Shown here piece after piece: positions 10,198 through 19,073 of a stretch of DNA of 64,000 nucleotides (within the stretch, counting starts at the first letter, position 1; each line of letters starts with the position of its first letter). This DNA comes from Sessilibacter corallicola. GTDB lineage: Bacteria > Pseudomonadota > Gammaproteobacteria > Pseudomonadales > Cellvibrionaceae. Below the pieces are notes generated by a model. It saw nothing but the letters and a program-made list of their open reading frames with translations. It was not told the DNA's origin and made no database searches. Position numbers and translations under genes: made by a program. The stretch covers positions 124,001 to 188,000 of the forward strand of contig NZ_JAJSLX010000005.1 of the NCBI RefSeq assembly GCF_021290925.1. Reading direction: 5' to 3'.

Positions 10198-10793
10198 TTG
10201 TCCACTCCTCGATTGCCGTATCGGTTTTCCGGCTTAAGGTGTTGTGCCAGGCTTGTATCTATCAACAGCCACAAATCACAACTGAGATTTCGATTTTGAC
10301 AGCGTAGAGAGATCTTAAAAAACAAAGCATCTTGTGGATAAGAGTTGAGTAACTCACACAAAATGCCACCTTCTAATTCGGGCGAAGACAACTTGATATT
10401 AGACTTTGCTTGCACAATCAGTGTCTTTAAGCAGGTATTCAACAGTGTATTGCCCAACTCCATCAACGCTTCTTGGGTGATAGGCGCTGTGGATTCATCG
10501 CCTAAATGGTCGATGTGTCCGGGCAGTAATTGCAATATTTTTTCGTCGGGAAAAACGAGCAATATACTGGCAAGGGTATCGCCGGCGATGGATTGTCGAA
10601 TGAGGTGGGAAGGCTTGGTAACGTGATCGTGTGGCGTTGAAAATTCGTAGTCGCCGTACAGGCTCTGTTCGGTAATGGCGAGAATCACAGGGCCGCCGAA
10701 CAGTTTAGAAATCGTTGCTGCTGAGTTTGCAAGTCCTTGGGTTATGCAATTCTCAAGCGGTTGGGTGTCGTTGTGTTTGTAGATGCTATTCAT
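10176..10793 (-). CDS. CheC-like phosphatase family protein, coupled to the GGDEF-EAL gene
   Basis: 205 residues. It has the same CheC signature as the gene at 5721: EALMELGN followed 23 residues after N by the proline in LSSPEL. The first position is E instead of the usual D or S. Its 3' end overlaps the GTG start of the PAS-GGDEF-EAL gene by 22 bases, which implies co-translation and a functional link. A simple reading is that it acts on, or senses through, the same regulatory circuit as the c-di-GMP protein. No cognate CheY is visible in the window. The two CheC-like proteins are clearly diverged from each other outside the motif. Function is inferred. Confidence 0.72.
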   Translation of the reverse strand: MNSIYKHNDTQPLENCITQGLANSAATISKLFGGPVILAITEQSLYGDYEFSTPHDHVTKPSHLIRQSIAGDTLASILLVFPDEKILQLLPGHIDHLGDESTAPITQEALMELGNTLLNTCLKTLIVQAKSNIKLSSPELEGGILCELLNSYPQDALFFKISLRCQNRNLSCDLWLLIDTSLAQHLKPENRYGNRGVDKCKVLSN

Positions 10794-12017
10794 TATCAGC
10801 TAATCGGTTTTCGTTGTTTGTCATAGTTTATTGCGTTGTTATTCAGCAATGGGATTGTGGTCGAGCGATCAAAATGTGCGGTATGGCAATAACTATAACG
10901 ACAATTAAATAATGAACTTTAGGCTGACTATGAAGTATTGAGGAACCGTCTTCTTAGTGCGATAAAACCTGTAGACGAGCGTTACAAAGACTTTAAATAG
11001 CGGGACGTGGCCCGTGTTAGAGATGACCTTACAAATAGGTTGAAAAATCTAAAAGCCTTTAAATAGAGGTTTTTCCCGCCTTAATTGTCCAGGGAAATTA
11101 ACAGAGCCTTCTATTGTTTGTAGCAGATACTTTTGTGAATACAAGAAAGTCGGCACATAAAACCGCGTTATACAGCGTTAGTTTCTATACAAAATTTTTG
11201 TCGAGAAATAATTGAATAACAGGGCCGTGAAAACTATCCGGTGAATAACTGGCGTAAACAGCTGTGTATAACGGGTGAGTTACTTTGAATATTGCCGAGC
11301 GGCTGGGTTTTATTCCTGTGTTTTAATATTGGCGCTGTTTGGTCATCGCTTAATTGCACACGAAATAATAGTGTGAAACCGTTGAGACAGCGTTGTTTGA
11401 TAAAAGCTGGGAATTGCAATCTTTTATTTTAATCGAATTTTGAAATATCCAACCTGTCGGTAAACAACCGTTGCGTGTGATTTGAATAAATACGTTCGGC
11501 TTACAAAAAATATTGGCTAAGCCGTGTTTTCGTGTTGGTCAAGTCTATGCTAAAAATCGTATGTATTAATCAAAAAAAGAATTTCGTGACTAAGTTTTAC
11601 GCGAATATTTTCTATTAATTCTTATCTTTTTCTCAGTGACTAAAAATTGTTCTGTGCCGCTAAAGCTCGCCAGATTTGCATTTGCGCCAGTTATCCACAC
11701 CTTTACTCAGTAATACTGTGGGTGAATTAGAAGTCCATTATTTGCCGGTTTCTAATTATGGTCTAACGCGAAAATACCGGGCAAAGGATTTTCCGTGTCG
11801 GCGATTTGTAAAACTTTATGTGCGTATATCCACGATTTTTAATCAGAGTTTGCTTAAAGGTTCATTGACCTTAATAAACGTGAGATGACGGAATCGATCA
11901 AATTATCGTGAATGGTTTTATCGCCGCGATGAAATTCCAGGGTGCTCGGTTGAAATCACACGAAGGCTGAGTGTAAGGTCAAGTCTTTAGTGACTAATCC
12001 ACAGCAAAGGGTCAAGC
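10794..12017. other. Long intergenic region before the GspE-type gene
   Basis: 1.2 kb with no convincing protein gene. The best open frame (11676-11888) has no start signal or family features and is not called. It contains a perfect DnaA-box 9-mer (TTATCCACA, 11691-11699) and a looser one (TGTGTATAA, 11263-11271, reverse strand). AT-rich blocks lie around 11190-11220 and 11560-11640. Short scattered repeats do not form a known RNA. I do not see oriC landmarks such as dnaA, dnaN or gidA. Confidence 0.5.
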
Positions 12018-13778
12018 ATGATCGATCGAATTCTTGAATTACGCAATTGTTTGGATGATCTGGTCAATGAGGGTCGCATTGATCGCGGCGACGCGAACTT
12101 ACTTTCAGGCACGCCAAGAACTCGCGATCAAGCGTTGATGCATCCGCTGGCTTTTATTGCCAGCCAAAATTTGGATGACCCTTCGCGACCCGGAGCGAAG
12201 CTGACCGATGAAGTGTTGGCGCAATGGTTGGCCGATAAAGCCAAGCTGCCGCTTTATCACATCGATCCGTTAAAAATTGATGTCGCCAAAGTCACCTCAA
12301 TTATTTCTTACGCGTTTGCTAAACGACACAACATTCTGTGCGTAGAAGTAAATTCTGAAGAAGTCACCATCGCAGTTGCGCAACCGTTTATGGAAGACTG
12401 GATTCCACAGGTTGAGCAGGTCTCTCGCAGAAGCGTACGCAAGGTGGTAGCGAGCCCGGCAGACATCGCCCGCTACATGGTGGAGTTTTACAGTCTCAGC
12501 AGTTCCATTTCTGGTGCCCGTGGTATCGGCGGTCAGTCAACCAACGTTACCAACTTCGAGCAATTGCTCGAACTCGGCACGCTAAAAGATCCCGAAGCGA
12601 ACGATCAGCACATTGTTAATATTGTTGATTGGCTGTTGCAGTACGCATTCGATCAGCGCGCCAGTGATATCCACATTGAGCCCAGACGTGAAGTCGGCAA
12701 AATTCGCTTTCGTATTGATGGCATTTTGCATCAGGTTTATGAAATGCCGTCTGCGGTGACAACCGCAGTTGTCAGCCGTTTGAAAGTGCTGTCGCGCATG
12801 AACGTGGCTGAGCGCCGCAAACCACAGGATGGCCGCGTGAAAACCAAGCGCGCCGATGAGAGTGAAGTGGAATTGCGTTTATCCACATTGCCGACGGCAT
12901 TCGGTGAAAAGTTGGTGATGCGTATTTTTGACCCGGAAGTGTTGTTGCGCAGCTTTAATGATTTGGGGCTTGTGGGCGAAGATTTTGCCATGTGGCAGAA
13001 AATGATGAAAAGCCCCCACGGCATTATCTTGGTTACCGGCCCTACTGGTTCTGGTAAAACCACCACGCTGTATTCGACCTTAAAGCTGTTGGCGACTTCG
13101 GAAGTGAACGTCAGTACGGTGGAAGACCCGATTGAAATGGTCGAAGACAGTTTCAACCAAACCCAAGTAAACCCCCAGATCGACTTTGATTTTGCCTCTG
13201 GTATTCGAACCTTGATGCGACAAGACCCGGACATCATCATGGTGGGGGAGATTCGAGATTTAGAAACCGCGCAAATGGCAGTGCAAGCGGCACTGACCGG
13301 TCACTTGGTGTTATCCACATTGCACACCAACGACGCGCCCTCGGCGATCAACCGATTGCTGGATTTAGGGGTGCCAAGCTTTTTGATTAAAAACACGGTA
13401 TTGGGCGTGATGGCACAGCGACTGGTACGAACCCTATGCCCACACTGCAAAGCCGAAGGCAAAATTTCTACCGCCGACTGGGAAGCCCTTGTGCAACCTT
13501 GGAAAGCGCCAGTGCCAAAAGTCATCTACGAGCCAGTTGGCTGTTTAGAATGTCGTAACACCGGTTATCTTGGGCGCCAGGGTATTTATGAAATCTTGCC
13601 CATGACCCAACCAGTGCAAAAATACGTTCGCAACGACACCGATATTTCACAACTGCGTTTAATTGCCATGAAAGAAGGCATGCGTACTTTGCGGTTGTCC
13701 GGCGCGCAGAAAATTGCCTCCGGCATTACCACATTAGAAGAAGTCTTACGTGTCGCTCCTCCCATAGATACGCAATAA
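12018..13778 (+). CDS. GspE/PilB-family secretion ATPase, orphan
   Basis: 586 residues. An N-terminal GspE-N/MshEN-like domain (about 30-160) is followed by the hexameric ATPase core. The core has the Asp-box region (SDIHIEPRREVGKIRFRIDG), Walker A GPTGSGKTTT near 340, Walker B IIMVGEIRD near 405, and a His box (LSTLHTNDA). The zinc-binding tetracysteine CPHC...CLEC lies about 473-513. Such ATPases drive assembly of type II secretion pseudopili or type IV pili. No other secretion or pilus gene is nearby, so this is an orphan ATPase whose machine lies elsewhere. The ATG has AAAGG eight bases upstream. It lies upstream of glnE on the same strand. Confidence 0.9.
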   Translation: MIDRILELRNCLDDLVNEGRIDRGDANLLSGTPRTRDQALMHPLAFIASQNLDDPSRPGAKLTDEVLAQWLADKAKLPLYHIDPLKIDVAKVTSIISYAFAKRHNILCVEVNSEEVTIAVAQPFMEDWIPQVEQVSRRSVRKVVASPADIARYMVEFYSLSSSISGARGIGGQSTNVTNFEQLLELGTLKDPEANDQHIVNIVDWLLQYAFDQRASDIHIEPRREVGKIRFRIDGILHQVYEMPSAVTTAVVSRLKVLSRMNVAERRKPQDGRVKTKRADESEVELRLSTLPTAFGEKLVMRIFDPEVLLRSFNDLGLVGEDFAMWQKMMKSPHGIILVTGPTGSGKTTTLYSTLKLLATSEVNVSTVEDPIEMVEDSFNQTQVNPQIDFDFASGIRTLMRQDPDIIMVGEIRDLETAQMAVQAALTGHLVLSTLHTNDAPSAINRLLDLGVPSFLIKNTVLGVMAQRLVRTLCPHCKAEGKISTADWEALVQPWKAPVPKVIYEPVGCLECRNTGYLGRQGIYEILPMTQPVQKYVRNDTDISQLRLIAMKEGMRTLRLSGAQKIASGITTLEEVLRVAPPIDTQ

Positions 13779-13869
13779 TTGCTAACGCAAAGACCAAGCA
13801 AGCATCGATAGAAGAGCGTTGACAAGATCAACGCCGATTGACCTTATCCACAAAAATATAACGATAACT

Positions 13870-16800
13870 ATGAGCCAATTTTATCCCCCATCGAAACAAT
13901 TAACCGCGCTTGTTGATAAGTTTTGTGCAAACTTTCAGGAGCGCTGGCCCGAACAGTGGCAAACCATAGAGAATAGGCTGGTTGGAGACCTGCGGGAACA
14001 ATTTAACCGCACCTTGATTGCCAGCCAATACGTGCAAGACGCGTTCTTAACACACCCCGATATTGTTACCCAAGTTGTGGCAACGCTAGAGTTATCCACA
14101 GAAAATCCCAGTGCAGTTTCACACTACCAACAACTCACAGACAAGCTTGCCGCGCTGCTGGACGATGAAAATCTGCCGCACGAACAGTGTGTGTTAACTC
14201 AAAGCCAGGTACTGACCAAAATCCAGATCGATAAGCTCACCATGGGCTGGGACAAGCTGGTTCGCCAACACCGCCGGGTTGCCATGATCTCTCTGATTTG
14301 GCGGGAGATGAATCAGATTCATAACCACGAACAGATCACCGCGGAGTTGTCGGAATTAGCCAGTGCCAGTGTTCAGTTGAGTATGGATTTACACTACCAG
14401 CTGCTGGCGCTGCAACACGGCGTTCCCATCGGCCGAGAAACTAAAACGGTGCAGCCGTTTATTGTTTTAGGAATGGGTAAGCTCGGTGCGTGGGAGTTGA
14501 ATTTATCGTCCGATATCGATCTTATTTTTGCTTTCCCCGAAGCCGGTGAAACCCAGCCCTTTGAAGGACAAAAAGTCCGCAAGTCGTTGTCGAATCAGGA
14601 GTTTTTCGTTCGTCTTGGGCAAAAAGTTATTAAATCCCTCGACTCTCAAACCGCCGATGGTTTTGTCTTCCGAGTCGATATGCGACTGCGACCCTACGGT
14701 CAAAGTGGTGCCTTGGCGTCCAACTTCCTTGCCCTGGAAGATTACTATCAGAATCAGGGACGTGAGTGGGAACGCTACGCCATGATCAAGGCGCGGGTGA
14801 TCGCACAAAGCCAGGGAGCGTGGTTTGACGCATCCTTTGTGGATAAATCCAAAGATGATTTGATGAACCTGTTGCGGCCGTTCAGTTACCGTCGCTATGT
14901 TGATTACTCGGTCATCAAAGCCTTGCGCGATTTAAAAGCCATGATTAATCGCGAGGTGAAACTGCGCGGTAAAAGCCAAGACGTGAAACTGGGTTACGGC
15001 GGCATTCGAGAAGTGGAGTTTATCGCCCAGGCGTTCCAGCTGATTCGAGGCGGACGCGAAAAACACCTGCAAGACCGACGTTTGTTGAACATTTTGCCCA
15101 TTCTAGGGCGACTCAATTGTTTGCCCCAAGAAGAAGTTGAAGCACTGACGGCAGCCTACTACTTTTTGCGCCGAGCCGAGCACGCAATTCAAGCCTGGGC
15201 TGATCGACAAACCCAAGCTCTGCCTGTGGATGAATTGCCGCAAGCGAGCCTTGCTCACGTCATGGGGTTTGAGCAATGGGAAGATTTCTACGAATGCCTG
15301 CAACAACATCGCAAGTGTGTGAACGACTCTTTCCAAGGCGTTATTCAAGAGCCGGAAGAAACCCAAGTTGTCGAAGACTCGCCACAGCTGAGGGTTTGGC
15401 AAGCGGTGGTTCAGGGCGAAGTAGGTGCCGATGTCTTAATCGAAGAATTGAATGCCTTTGGTTTTGATCAGCCGGAACAAACCCTTGAGTTATTACGCGA
15501 GTTTTCTACCAGTCGCGCCTTGGTGCATATGAATTCGGGCAGTCGAGATCGCATGGACGATATTGTCGGGCGCCTGTTAAAAGAGGTGTCTGAACTCGAT
15601 TGGCAGTTCCTCAATTGGGAATTGCAGCCGTTACATCAGTCCTCACATACCGTGCTGACACGCCTGTTGCCGTTGCTCGAAGCGACGGCGAGACGAACCG
15701 CTTACTTAATTCTTATGCAGGAAAACCCGGCGGTACTGACTCATCTCGTACGGTTGTACGCCGCCAGTGTGTGGATTTCTGAGCAGATAACGCGTCACCC
15801 GGCGTTGCTCGAAGTACTTATCGATGCGCCTAATTTGCATCGCGTGCCCGACAAGCAAAGCTTGAATCAAGAACTCAACCAAGCGCTAATTGGTATTCCC
15901 AACGATGATCTAGAAGCGCAAATGGAAACCTTGCGCTATTACCGCCGTTCTCACGCCTTGCGCGTCGCTGCCTGTGAATTGAGCGGTGCCTTGCCATTAA
16001 TGAAGGTGAGTGATTATCTGACTTGGCTCGCCGAGGCAATTCTGGTTCAGGTATTGGAGTTGGCTTGGAATTCTCTGACCGAGCGCCACGGTGTGCCGTG
16101 CGACGAGAATGGGCCGATTGCCGATAAAGGTTTTGCCATCATCGCCTACGGCAAATTAGGCGGCATTGAATTGGGCCACGGTTCGGATTTGGATCTAGTC
16201 TTTATTCATGACAGCAGCTCGCAATTGTCCACCGATGGCGATGTGCCGCTGGATAATCCAACGTTTTATACGCGTTTAGGGAAAAAGATTATCCACATTT
16301 TAAACACACGCACGCCTTCTGGACGGTTGTATGAAGTGGATATGCGTTTGCGGCCTTCGGGAAATTCCGGGTTGCTCGTCAGTAGTTTGCAGGCGTTTGA
16401 ACGCTATCAGAATGACCAAGCCTGGACTTGGGAACATCAAGCGCTGCTGCGCTCGCGCCCGGTGGCGGGTACGTATTCTCTGATTGAGAAATTCCAGAAC
16501 TTGCGCGAGCAAATTCTGTGTCGTGCGCGCGATCTTAAAACCCTGCGCTCCGACGTTGTCGAAATGCGGGATAAAATGCGTTCACACTTAGGATCGAAAC
16601 CGAAACAATCATTATTCCACCTCAAGCAGGATCACGGTGGTATCGTCGACATAGAATTTATGGTTCAATACGCCGCCCTGGCCTGGGCGCACCAACACCC
16701 TCGGCTGGTAAAGTATTCTGATAACATTCGGATACTCGACGAAATAGAACAAGCTGGTCTGATGCCATCAAGTGATGTTCAACTCATGGTGGACGCTTAC

Positions 16801-16947
16801 AAAGCCTATCGATCCATCGGCCATCGCCTAGCTTTGCAACAACAACCCAATGTTTTACCCACAGATGCGTTGTTGGAGTATCGTCAAGCCGTGACATCCA
16901 TATGGCAAAATCTGATGATTGAAGGGGAACTCGATTCACAGGCGTGA
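13870..16947 (+). CDS. glnE: Bifunctional glutamine synthetase adenylyltransferase/deadenylylase
   Basis: Adds or removes AMP on glutamine synthetase according to nitrogen status, with PII as partner. About 1025 residues from the ATG at 13870, close to pseudomonad GlnE length. It has two nucleotidyltransferase domains: the N-terminal deadenylylase with LSSDIDLIFAFPEAG (about residue 215) and the C-terminal adenylyltransferase with LGHGSDLDLVFIHD (about residue 775). Each is followed by a GlnD-PII-uridylyltransferase-type helical domain (GGIREVEFIAQ and GGIVDIEFMVQ). The first active site has S where GlnE usually has G. A longer in-frame TTG start exists at 13819; the ATG is preferred because MSQFYPPSKQ looks like a natural N-terminus, although neither start has a strong ribosome site. 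Confidence 0.95.
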   Translation: MSQFYPPSKQLTALVDKFCANFQERWPEQWQTIENRLVGDLREQFNRTLIASQYVQDAFLTHPDIVTQVVATLELSTENPSAVSHYQQLTDKLAALLDDENLPHEQCVLTQSQVLTKIQIDKLTMGWDKLVRQHRRVAMISLIWREMNQIHNHEQITAELSELASASVQLSMDLHYQLLALQHGVPIGRETKTVQPFIVLGMGKLGAWELNLSSDIDLIFAFPEAGETQPFEGQKVRKSLSNQEFFVRLGQKVIKSLDSQTADGFVFRVDMRLRPYGQSGALASNFLALEDYYQNQGREWERYAMIKARVIAQSQGAWFDASFVDKSKDDLMNLLRPFSYRRYVDYSVIKALRDLKAMINREVKLRGKSQDVKLGYGGIREVEFIAQAFQLIRGGREKHLQDRRLLNILPILGRLNCLPQEEVEALTAAYYFLRRAEHAIQAWADRQTQALPVDELPQASLAHVMGFEQWEDFYECLQQHRKCVNDSFQGVIQEPEETQVVEDSPQLRVWQAVVQGEVGADVLIEELNAFGFDQPEQTLELLREFSTSRALVHMNSGSRDRMDDIVGRLLKEVSELDWQFLNWELQPLHQSSHTVLTRLLPLLEATARRTAYLILMQENPAVLTHLVRLYAASVWISEQITRHPALLEVLIDAPNLHRVPDKQSLNQELNQALIGIPNDDLEAQMETLRYYRRSHALRVAACELSGALPLMKVSDYLTWLAEAILVQVLELAWNSLTERHGVPCDENGPIADKGFAIIAYGKLGGIELGHGSDLDLVFIHDSSSQLSTDGDVPLDNPTFYTRLGKKIIHILNTRTPSGRLYEVDMRLRPSGNSGLLVSSLQAFERYQNDQAWTWEHQALLRSRPVAGTYSLIEKFQNLREQILCRARDLKTLRSDVVEMRDKMRSHLGSKPKQSLFHLKQDHGGIVDIEFMVQYAALAWAHQHPRLVKYSDNIRILDEIEQAGLMPSSDVQLMVDAYKAYRSIGHRLALQQQPNVLPTDALLEYRQAVTSIWQNLMIEGELDSQA

Positions 16948-17012
16948 ACGAGTCGCGGGCGGTAGTTACCGTTCGAAAATTGTAGGCAAAGAATTTATCG
17001 GTGGAGTTTTCT

Positions 17013-17942
17013 ATGTCGTTTGCAGATCGCGATGGCGTAATTTGGTTAGATGGTGAATTGGTACCTTGGCGCGAAGCCAAGATACATGTTTTGACCCACA
17101 CACTGCACTACGGAATGGGTGTTTTCGAAGGTGTCCGTGCGTACAACGCCGACAATCTTGGTGCTTCTATTTTCCGCATGGAAGAGCACACGCGCAGATT
17201 GTTCAGTTCCGCACACATCATGAACATGCAAATTCCGTTCAGCCAAGAAGAAATTAACGAAGCACAAAAGCTTACGGTTCGTGAAAATAACCTCGAAGCC
17301 GCGTATTTGCGTCCGATGGTATTTTACGGATCAGAAGGCATGGGCTTGCGCGCGGATAACCTTAAAGTCCACGTTGTGGTTGCGTCTTGGAACTGGCCGT
17401 CTTACATGTCGCCAGAAGCCAAAGAAATTGGCATTAAAGTGCGCACCTCAAGCTACACTCGCCACCACGTGAATATTTCCATGTGTAAGGCAAAGGCGAA
17501 CGGTCACTACATCAACAGCATGTTAGCGTTGCAAGAAGCGTTGGCCTGCGGTTGTGACGAAGCTTTGTTGTTGGATGTCGACGGCTACGTCGCTGAAGGC
17601 AGCGGCGAGAACTTCTTCCTTGTGCGCGACGGTGTGATTCACACCCCAGAGCTGACTTCGTGTCTTGATGGAATTACCCGCTCAACCGTTATTGGCTTAG
17701 CCAAAGACGCCGGCTACACCATCAAAGAGCGCCGCATTACCCGCGACGAAGTTTATATTGCCGATGAAGCCTTCTTTACCGGTACCGCTGCAGAAGTACT
17801 GCCAATTCGCGAACTCGATGGTCGTCAAATCGGCAACGGTAAACGCGGTCCTGTGACTGAAAAATTGCAAACGAAATACTTCGATTGTATTCACGGTCGC
17901 GATGAGAAATACCTAAATTGGTTGACTCCAGTCGCTAAATAA
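17013..17942 (+). CDS. ilvE: Branched-chain amino-acid aminotransferase
   Basis: Transaminates the 2-oxoacids of valine, leucine and isoleucine using glutamate; PLP fold type IV. 309 residues, the standard size. Landmarks: HVLTHTLHYGMGVFEGVRAY, RLFSSAHIM, LRPMVFYG, the PLP lysine in CKAKANGHYINSMLA, the EGSGENFF loop, and TGTAAEVLPIRELDG. The ATG at 17013 follows GGAG with a good gap; an earlier in-frame GTG at 17001 overlaps that ribosome site and is less likely. It follows glnE directly, the order also known in Pseudomonas, and ends at a strong terminator. Confidence 0.97.
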   Translation: MSFADRDGVIWLDGELVPWREAKIHVLTHTLHYGMGVFEGVRAYNADNLGASIFRMEEHTRRLFSSAHIMNMQIPFSQEEINEAQKLTVRENNLEAAYLRPMVFYGSEGMGLRADNLKVHVVVASWNWPSYMSPEAKEIGIKVRTSSYTRHHVNISMCKAKANGHYINSMLALQEALACGCDEALLLDVDGYVAEGSGENFFLVRDGVIHTPELTSCLDGITRSTVIGLAKDAGYTIKERRITRDEVYIADEAFFTGTAAEVLPIRELDGRQIGNGKRGPVTEKLQTKYFDCIHGRDEKYLNWLTPVAK

Positions 17943-17973
17943 ACTTTTATTAGTGACTTGTAAAAACTAATAT

Positions 17974-18005
17974 AAAAATGAGCCTCAATCGAGGCTCATT
18001 TTCTT
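17974..18005 (+). terminator. Rho-independent terminator after ilvE
   Basis: AAAATGAGCCTC (17975-17986) pairs with GAGGCTCATTTT (17991-18002) around the loop AATC, ending in T residues. It separates glnE-ilvE from the LPS genes. Confidence 0.9.
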
Positions 18006-18030
18006 AATAGCCCAAACAATCAACTGAGAG

Positions 18031-19047
18031 ATGGCCGCTGTGAGAATCCTGGTGCTTAATGCAGGAAGTCTGGCTGATGTGGTGCAAATGCTGCCGGCAT
18101 TCAGTGACGCCAAACAAGCTCTACCTCATATCGTTATCGACACCTTGGTCGATGAACGCTGGGCAGAAGTGCCTTCCTGGCATCCTGCGGTCGACAAAGT
18201 CTACGCTCTACCCATTAAACAGTGGCGCCGTGGTTTTATCTCGTTGATGGCCTCAGACGAACTCAAACGTCTTCGCTTGCAGCTGCGCAAATATTCTTAC
18301 GATTGGGTGGTCGATTTACACGGCAACTGGTTGAGTGCTTGGTTTAGCCGTTCATTTAACGCAAATTGCGTGGGTTTTAGTCGCCTTAACAATCAGAAAA
18401 AAGCCTTTTCGCTGTTATACAACCAGCGCTTTCCAGCAGACGCTCAATTGCACCGAGTCGAACAAATTCGCCGCCTGTTCGCCCAAGGCATGAATTACTC
18501 GTTAAAATTTCCGATCTGCCAATACGCATTGGATTCAAAACGATTCAGTCACGCCTACGACGAAAGCGTTGTTTTGTGTTTTGGTTGTCGCCACGTTAAG
18601 CGCCGTTATCCCATTGAGCTGGGACGAGAGCTGATCCAAAGTCTGGTTAACAGCGGCTTACGCGTAAAATTATTGTGGCGCGATGTTCAATCGGGCGATT
18701 ACATCAAAGGCATGGCCGAGGGTATTCCCGGTGTCGAAACCATGCCGAAATTAAAATTGTCGGGCATTGCCGCTGTAATGGTTCAAGCCAAGGCCATTTT
18801 GACGGTAGACAATGATCTCAGCCATCTCGCTGCGGCCCTAGAAACACCGACCATTTGTTTATTGAGTGTGGGTTCTGACCGGCAGACCTCGGCCATTGGT
18901 TCTAAGATTACGCAGCTAAAAATTGAAGCCTCCAATCAAGAAGATTATTCACCATCGCGATTGCAGCAATTGCTCGATGAATTAATTCATCAGCAATCTT
19001 CCATGAAGTTTTCACGTCATTCTCTAGCACATAAAAACTCGGCGTAG
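18031..19047 (+). CDS. Glycosyltransferase family 9, LPS heptosyltransferase I-like
   Basis: 338 residues, GT9 (ADP-heptose:LPS heptosyltransferase) fold. N-terminal VRILVLNAGSLADVVQMLPA corresponds to the start of WaaC/WaaF, and the donor-binding C-terminal half contains VDNDLSHLAAALETPTICL, the family's D-x-x-SHLAAA block. Heptosyltransferases add L-glycero-D-manno-heptose to Kdo on lipid A at the inner face of the inner membrane. The neighbours msbA and waaA (Kdo transferase) support a WaaC role. The sequence departs from typical WaaC at both motifs (GSLADV instead of SMGDV, VDNDL instead of VDTGL), so a changed acceptor or donor is possible. ATG at 18031 with GAGAG upstream. Confidence 0.8.
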   Translation: MAAVRILVLNAGSLADVVQMLPAFSDAKQALPHIVIDTLVDERWAEVPSWHPAVDKVYALPIKQWRRGFISLMASDELKRLRLQLRKYSYDWVVDLHGNWLSAWFSRSFNANCVGFSRLNNQKKAFSLLYNQRFPADAQLHRVEQIRRLFAQGMNYSLKFPICQYALDSKRFSHAYDESVVLCFGCRHVKRRYPIELGRELIQSLVNSGLRVKLLWRDVQSGDYIKGMAEGIPGVETMPKLKLSGIAAVMVQAKAILTVDNDLSHLAAALETPTICLLSVGSDRQTSAIGSKITQLKIEASNQEDYSPSRLQQLLDELIHQQSSMKFSRHSLAHKNSA

Positions 19048-19073
19048 TGCGAGTTTAGAAATACTCTTACTCT

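Larger units (their letters stand above)
10333..16297. other. Cluster of perfect DnaA-box 9-mers
   Basis: The sequence TTATCCACA, or its complement, is found at 10333-10341 (reverse), 11691-11699, 12879-12887, 13311-13319, 13844-13852, 14092-14100, 14838-14846 (reverse) and 16289-16297. In the remaining 58 kb I found by eye only one further copy (55471-55479). Some lie inside codons (for example Leu-Ser-Thr), two are intergenic. A DnaA-titrating or activating locus is one reading; chance codon use is another. Confidence 0.5.

Noticed and set aside
11676-11888. A 70-codon open frame in the long intergenic region before the GspE-type gene
   Set aside because: No ribosome site, no hydrophobic or domain pattern, unusual composition; most likely chance.
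10794-12017. A replication origin in the gap with DnaA boxes
   Set aside because: Only two boxes are in the gap itself, the rest lie inside genes, and no dnaA, dnaN, gidA, rpmH or parAB gene is nearby.
12737-13240. A 167-codon open frame antisense to the GspE/PilB-type ATPase gene
   Set aside because: It mirrors a strongly conserved ATPase core and is explained by codon bias of that gene.
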